NCBI RefSeq assembly: GCF_000001735.4
Contig: NC_003074.8
Span: forward strand, 10,912,101 to 10,976,100
Direction of reading: 5' to 3'
Length of the DNA stretch: 64,000 bases
DNA from: Arabidopsis thaliana
Taxonomy: Eukaryota > Streptophyta > Magnoliopsida > Brassicales > Brassicaceae
Of this stretch, positions 58,173 through 64,000 are shown in pieces. Both the position numbers and the translations under genes were made by a program. Position 1 is the first letter of the stretch; the number at the start of each line of letters is the position of its first letter. The notes beneath the pieces were generated by a model that was not told where the DNA came from, ran no database searches, and saw only the letters and a list, made by a program, of their open reading frames with translations.

Positions 58173-61100
58173 TCAAGAGGAGGATCTCTCTTCAACAAAA
58201 AGGCCATTGAGCCAGAATGGATGTCCAGACGCAACATAAGAGTTGAGTCTAAAGTCTGAGACAACCGATTGAGCAATTAACGAGGCTCCTCTATTGGTTT
58301 CCACAGTTTCTAACACTAATTTCCAGTCCACAATCTTCTCCAAAAAATAGTTAATTTCTGTTACCTGATGAGTAAAGGAAGGCCAAGCCTTGGGTCTTCG
58401 AAAAGCTCCAACAATATCCTGAGCTTCCAAAGCAAAAACAACTTTACCTAAATGAAGAGAGTGCATGCTGTCGATAGCCCAAGTAAGGCAATTAAGAGTT
58501 GCTTCTTTTTTATCCTTCACATCAAGGAAAGCTCTCCTACTGTGCTGTAAAACGACTCCCGACGCATTTCTCACAACCCATGAAGCTCCAGCGAAACCAT
58601 GCTTATTAGACCACCTAAGACCAATGTTGCATTTGACCCAATCAGTAGGAGGAGGTTCCCATTCTTTCTTTACCTCTAACCTAGAGATCGATTCTTCCAC
58701 ATCAACCGAAGTAGGGATGAGCTGAGAGGTGAACCACTCATCCATATCTTCATCTATTTTAACAACAGTCTCGGCTGGACAGTAACTTGCCCCTTCGAAA
58801 AAGAACTTGTTTCTATTTTTCCAGAGTCTCCAGAGAATCCAAGGAAAACATCTTCTGTTTCTTAGCGGTATCTTTCCATTCTTCTTTATATCAAAGAGAG
58901 ATTGAAAATTTCTGTAAACAGACTCCTCACTAAAACCGCCTTCAGGGAAAGGAAACAGAAAGATAGCCCAAACCTGTCTCGCTACAGGACAAGTGAACAA
59001 AACATGATTTATGGATTCACCTTCTTGTCCACACATTTGACACCTCGAATCAATCTTCATGCCTCTAGTTAACAGCAAGTTTGCCACCGGAAGAGCCGAG
59101 CTGTGAGCTCTCCAGAGGAAAATCTTGATTTTTGGAGCAGATTGAACCAACCAGACTTGCTCTTTCAAGGCATTTAAAGATGGCTGGACAATTGCATCAA
59201 GAAAAACCTGGTTATTGGGAGATCTGTTAGCAAACCAATAACCCGATTTGACTGAGTAATCTCCACTTTTAGTATGCTCCCAACAATGGAAATCATCTTT
59301 TGAGACCACAGGCTTCTTTGAGAGAATAAGCTGAACATCATTGGGATAGAAAAGCTCCTCCAATATGTCTCTATCCCATCCTCTAGCCTCCACATCGATG
59401 AGATCCTTTACCATTAAATCAATATTAATGATCGGGTTCTTGATAAGAGGAGCTCTCAACCCATTGTCGTAAATCCAAGAGTCAATCCAAACATTCAGAG
59501 ATTTCCCATTTCCAACCATTTTCCTCAGCCCTTTGCACAACAACTCTCTACCATGTAAAATGCTTCTCCATGCATAAGAGGGTCTTGAGGTGATGTTAGC
59601 ATTCAGGAAGTCATCCCACTGAAAGTATCTGCTCTTCATTAAGCGAGCAAAAAGGCAATCCGGATTCTGAAGAATACGCCAGGTCTGTTTAGCAAGTAAA
59701 GCTTGATTGAAAACTTCAATGTCTCTGAACCCTAACCCACCTTCAGCCTTTGATAAACACAATCTCTCCCAGCTCACCCAAACCATTTTCCGTTTGTGTT
59801 CTAAAGCACTCCACCAGAAATCACTCATTGCGCTTGTTAAGTTTGCACAAGTCGTTTTAGTTAACTTAAAGCAGGACATAGCGTAAACAGGCATAGCCAA
59901 TGCCACTGCTTTAAGTAGAACTTCTTTACCACCCATGGACAAAGACCTTGCAAACCAACCAGACAATCTAGCCTTCAACTTGTCCTTAATATAGTCAAGA
60001 AGCTGGATTTTCGAGCCACTAAAGCATTCCGGGAGACCTAGATAGGTACCTGCTCCGCCTTCATTCATGATTCCCATCTTTGTTTTGATAAGAAGCTGCA
60101 GAACAGAATTAACTTTGGAGCCAAAAGATAAAGAAGACTTATCCAAGTTGACTCTCTGACCCGTAGCATCCCCATACTCCTTTAGGATCTGTTGCAGCGT
60201 GTTAATCTGATCCTCTTATGCTTTGCAAAGGAAAAGGCTGTCATCAGCAAAAAGAAGATGATGTACTGCTGGACCTTCTTCAGAGAATTGGATCCTGTTT
60301 ATCAGACCATTACTTTCTGCTCTATTCATTAGGTGAGTGAGACCTTCAGAACATAGAACAAAGAGAAAAAGTGATAGGGGGTCTCCTTGCCTCAGACCTC
60401 TACTTGGTTTAATCATTCCAAAAGCTTGATCATTGATGAGAACCGAGAAAGTAACCGATGTAACACAGAACATAATCCAGGATATCCATTGAGGAGCAAA
60501 ACCCAAAGCAGAAAGCAACGCTTGAAGGTAAGACCATTCCACCCTGTCAAAAGCTTTTGACATGTCTGACTTTAAGGCGAGAAACTCTGAAGATATTCTT
60601 GGGTGAGTGCGCAGACCGTGAATCAGCTCATGAGCTATCAGAATATTATCTGATATTAATCTTTCTTCAACAAAGGCTGATTGATTAGGTGAAACTATCT
60701 CTCCCAGCAAAGGCTGCAGTCTTTTGACTAAGACTTTGGAAATGATCTTGTAGAGGACAGAACAAAGACTGATTGGTCTAAGATCAGCCATCTTCTCAGG
60801 ATTAACCTTCTTCTGAAGCAGACACAACTGAGTGTAATTCCATTCAACCGGAAAGGAACCAGAGATGAAAAAGTCTTTGACCTCCTTTGTAACCTGCTCA
60901 CCAATCAGAGGCCAATATTTTTGGAAGAAAAGACCAGTAAAACCATCAGCTCCTGGAGCACTTGAAGGTCTAATACTGAAAACCGCCTCTTTTATTTCCT
61001 CAGAAGTTACCTCCTTGGTAAGAATTTCATTCATCGAAGACGAGATTCTTGGTTGGAAGTCATGGAAGATCTCCTGGAAATTACCCGGATTAGATGAAGT

Positions 61101-62297
61101 AAAAAGATCTCTAAAGTAAGCTTCAGCCACTGCTCCTTTAGACGCCTCTCCTTTTTGTTTGTTTCCATTCACATCCAAAAGATAATCAATTCTCTGCTTC
61201 CCTCTTCTAGCCTTAACAGAATTATGGAAAAACTGAGAGTTTTTATCCCCTTCATTCATCCATTGATCTCTGCTTCTTGTTCTCCAGTAAGTTTCTTCCT
61301 CTCTGTGTGCTTCACATAACTCTTCTCTTATCTCAGCAAGAATTGTAAATCTTGGGAAATCTGAAGATTGTTCGGCCTCTAAATCCACTTGAGCCTGAGT
61401 AATTCGTGTGAGAGAGTTAAGGTTGTTTTCTCTTTTCCACTTACTCAGACTTTTTCTGCAACTCCTTAGCTTATCAGAAACCTTTGAGATCCTTCTTGTA
61501 GAGTTAGCACTCCAAGCTTGCTGAATAGCTTCCTTAATAAGAGGTTTGTTCAAAAAGCGTCTATCAAATCTGAAATTACCCCTGTAGGCATCTTTAGTAG
61601 TAGAAAGCCTCACCAAAACTGGTTTATGATCCGAGCCTCTTTTATCAAGGAAACATTGGTTAGAGATGGGGAATTTAACCAGCCAGTTCTTGTTTCCGAA
61701 ACAACGATCCAGCTTGCTTTGAATCCACATATTACTTCTCTTGCCTCCCTAAGTGAAGGCATTGCCTGAGCTAGGCAACTCTTCCATATCACAGTTGCTC
61801 AGCATGTCTTTGAAAGGCCGAAAAGAAGCATCTCCCCTGCGAGGACCACCAATCTTTTCCCCATTGTGAAGAATGGCATTAAAGTCTCCTAGCATACACC
61901 ACGCTTCAGTTCTGGTCAAACCGATCCTTGATAGTCTATCCCATAGAAGGGGTCTTGAACTATAAGAAGGATCTCCATACACACAAGAAACAAAAAAATC
62001 TACTTCACCAAATTGTACACTAAAGTCCAAAAGGTTCTTATCATAGTACTTGAAATCAATATTTACACCCTTCTTCCAAAAGAGAGCCAAACCACCACTT
62101 AAACCAACCGGATTTACTGTAAACACCCTATCATACCCAAACCACTCTTGTAAGTACACCAAAACATTGCTACAATTCTTCGTCTCCATAAGAAATAGGA
62201 CCTCCGGGAAATGTTCTTTACGCATTTCCTTGAGCCTCGGAATCGTCAAGTCATGTGCACGGCCCAAGCCTTGACAATTCCAACTCATGATGCTCAT
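58173..62297 (-). pseudogene. LINE copy 2 ORF2 (EN-RT-zf-RVT-RNase H-like), two nonsense codons
   Basis: The start ATG is at 62297-62295, overlapping the ORF1 stop. One frame of about 1,375 codons runs to 58173. The endonuclease has SWNCQG, METKN, GDFNAI and SDHKP. TAG at 61751-61749 sits at GNAFT*GG, where a Trp codon (TGG) is expected. The RT follows with [48 protein letters not shown] and [12 protein letters not shown] at 60218-60216 comes just after (CKA*ED, likely from GAA). Then comes the zf-RVT (CQMCGQEGESINHVLFTC). The terminal RNase H-like domain reads CNIGLRWS, KEATLN, LEAQD and RGASLIAQS, so the usual catalytic Asp positions are replaced. All other motifs are intact. Confidence 0.9.
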
Positions 62298-63751
62298 TAA
62301 CAATTGGACGGTCCCTCATTTAGGACCACCTCATGTGTGTTGCACTTTGCAACTTTGGATGGAACTTCAGCCTCATCAGTAGCTTTTCTTTTGCCTCCTC
62401 CATCAGCCACAGTGACAGAAGGAACTTGTTGAATGGAGCCAGTTGCTGGGAAACCTTTTGTCCTTCTACTTTTGTATGGACGTTTTCTAATTTTTCCATT
62501 CTTTAAGAGAGCCCCGGAAGAAGGACCAACCTCATTGACGCCAGCCTTAAAAGCCGTTGTGCTCCCTATAGAGAATGAAGAAACCGTACCTTTATCCAAA
62601 AAAGCTCGTAAGTCCGGAAGCGGAACCATAGTCTTACACAGAGGAGCAGCCTGCTCCAAAGATGGAAAGAGAGCTTCCAGAAGTAGAGGAGACTGAGTGA
62701 CCGGCGCAAGTTGTGAAGCTTGAACTGGAGATCCATACCCGAAAACAATGCCTTTCCCTTTGTCAATATCAGTTGAAACCAAAGGGTAAGGTTCAAGTCT
62801 CAACATTGTTTTTTGACCAATCAGGTCATTTGCGAGATCACTTAGAGATTTCTTGATTCTGGATTCCCGAACTAATCTCTCTTCTCCTGAGGCAACGAGC
62901 AGGTATTGTCTCATTCCTTCAATGACCTTTTTAGCTATTCGTTCTCTTCCAGTTGTTGGATCAATACCAACTTGACTTTCATCAATTACTCCAAAAAGAG
63001 GATCTGTCTCTTTGATAATCCTTTCTTTAGGTAAAGTTGACCTTTTGCCTTTCTGCTTTGTAGCCAATCTTTTGTCTTCGACGTCTTTAGCTTTTAGAGG
63101 GCAGGCCTCTTGCTCATGTGTAAGCCGCTGACAGAAATAGCATCTTTTTTTAATCCTTTCAAAGTAATAAAGGATATTCACCATACCCTCCTTGAAATTA
63201 ATCTTCTTTGAGCGACGAACAGGTTTGGAGACATCGAATTTGACCTTCACACGAACATATTCCGTAATCTGAGACTTGGACGGATCGAAAGCCACTTCAA
63301 CAACTTGTCCAACGAATTCTCCCAACATAGTAATCGTTGGGATAGTGTAGTGGTTAACCGGAATATTCCTTATTTGGACCCATACTTCTATGAATTGGAG
63401 GTAGTCAGCCGGAGGGTTCTCAACCCAACGCTCTATGGCTAAAGTCCACTCATTGAAGGTATGAACACCCTTTGCTAGAATTCCCAACAGATCTTACTCG
63501 TAAGAGAAAATGAACTGAAACCTCTCATTAGAAAGCGCAATTCCTCTTACCCTCTCACTGATTTGCCATTTCCTGGGAAGATTCTGGATGAGATTGGACA
63601 TCTTCTGACTGTTTGGGTTCAGAACACGACCCACCAAACTCAACACATTCTTCTCACTAGAACAGAATTCAGGTAAATCCGGCATCGTAAACGGCTCATC
63701 CTCCTCCTCTAAGGACATTGCCATTAAAGCCCGATCGATGCTAGCTGACAT
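62297..63751 (-). pseudogene. LINE copy 2 ORF1 (DUF4283/zinc-knuckle protein), one nonsense codon
   Basis: ATG 63751 opens MSASIDRALMAMSLEEEDEP. The DUF4283-type region follows (LSLVGRVLNPNSQ, FQFIFSYE, YLQFIEVWVQIRNIPVNHYT), then a knuckle CYFCQRLTHEQEAC (C-x2-C-x4-H-x4-C) near 63136-63095 and a basic tail with KRPYKSRRTKG. TAA at 63496-63494 interrupts FSYE*DLLGILAKG in the same frame, probably one base change from GAA. The frame otherwise stays open to TAA 62299-62297, which overlaps the ORF2 ATG as TAATG. The protein would be about 484 residues. Confidence 0.88.
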
Positions 63752-64000
63752 AGTAACGGATCTTGAAACTTCGAGAAAAACAGCGAGAAACAGTTTAAAA
63801 CAAACCCTAGCTGATGAAGAGAAACGGCTTAGCTTTTGAAGATTAAACTGAAAGTAGGTTAAAGATACGGCTAAGAGGAAAGAAACACCACGACTAAAGC
63901 TCTATTCCACTTAGAAGCGAATACTCTAAGAGAGAAAGAAGGTCTTAAGCCCAAAAGAGGGAAGCTGAAAATTTTCAAAAGAGGGAAGCTGGTCAGTTTT

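Larger units (their letters stand above)
57994..64000 (-). mobile_element. L1-type LINE copy 2, nearly complete
   Basis: This is a minus-strand LINE with a 3' tail seen as T-rich run 57994-58009, a short 3' UTR, ORF2 (62297-58173), ORF1 (63751-62297) and a 5' leader from 63752 to beyond the window edge. ORF1 and ORF2 keep their frames throughout and are broken only by three single nonsense codons (63496-63494, 61751-61749, 60218-60216), so this copy is much younger than LINE copy 1. The leader holds a 16-base direct repeat CAAAAGAGGGAAGCTG (63952-63967 and 63976-63991, plus strand). The 5' end and target duplication cannot be confirmed here. Confidence 0.9.

Noticed and set aside
58465..62696. 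Plus-strand open frames within LINE copy 2
   Set aside because: Antisense shadows of ORF1 and ORF2.

Overview
This window is nuclear DNA of a Brassicaceae plant, most likely an Arabidopsis relative. It is AT-rich, has intron-containing genes with GT-AG junctions, and carries plant L1-type LINEs, tRNA-derived SINEs, a TRIM and a gypsy-type solo LTR. From memory of the A. thaliana map, the gene order MYB30 (+), MIF2 (+), ZHD9/ATHB34 (-) and two AIG2 genes (-) matches the At3g28910-At3g28940 block of chromosome 3. The spacing here is stretched by nested transposons. That species placement is inference.

Layout. 1-0.76 kb: last exon of an R2R3-MYB gene (MYB30-like). 5.4-10.9 kb: a decayed LINE on the minus strand. 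12.7-13.2 kb: promoter and single-exon gene of the mini zinc finger protein MIF2. 15.6-16.0 kb: a complete 437-bp TRIM. 16.4-17.2 kb: a LINE relic. 17.46-17.63 and 22.04-22.18 kb: two SINEs with target-site duplications. 18.03-21.27 kb: a poly(A)-tailed retroposon flanked by a 15-bp duplication, itself interrupted by a 1.7-kb solo LTR with its own 5-bp duplication. 28.5-29.7 kb: the ZF-HD homeodomain gene ZHD9 and its leader. 34.1 kb: a pectinesterase pseudogene fragment. 36-45 kb: repeat-rich DNA with a foldback element, SINEs, a hAT-like element made of TTCGGAT motifs, and two copies of an unnamed repeat family, one of them interrupted by an element packed with CAAGTACTTG palindromes. 45.8-47.5 kb: a broken condensin SMC4 pseudogene hosting a SINE and an LTR-like segment. 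47.8-48.6 and 56.2-57.2 kb: two intact five-exon AIG2-like genes. 50.5-54.5 kb, between them: duplicated low-complexity arrays. 58.0-64.0 kb: a younger LINE on the minus strand whose two ORFs are interrupted by only three nonsense codons.

Functionally, MYB30 and the AIG2 family are both linked to pathogen response in A. thaliana. MIF2 and ZHD9 are a possible inhibitor-target pair because they share the same zinc-finger dimerisation domain. The rest is mainly a record of nested insertions. No new enzyme or defence system is evident. The best candidates for undescribed material are the retroposon at 18-21 kb, the tiny TRIM, the 36/44-kb repeat family with its nested palindromic element, and the array duplication between the AIG2 genes.
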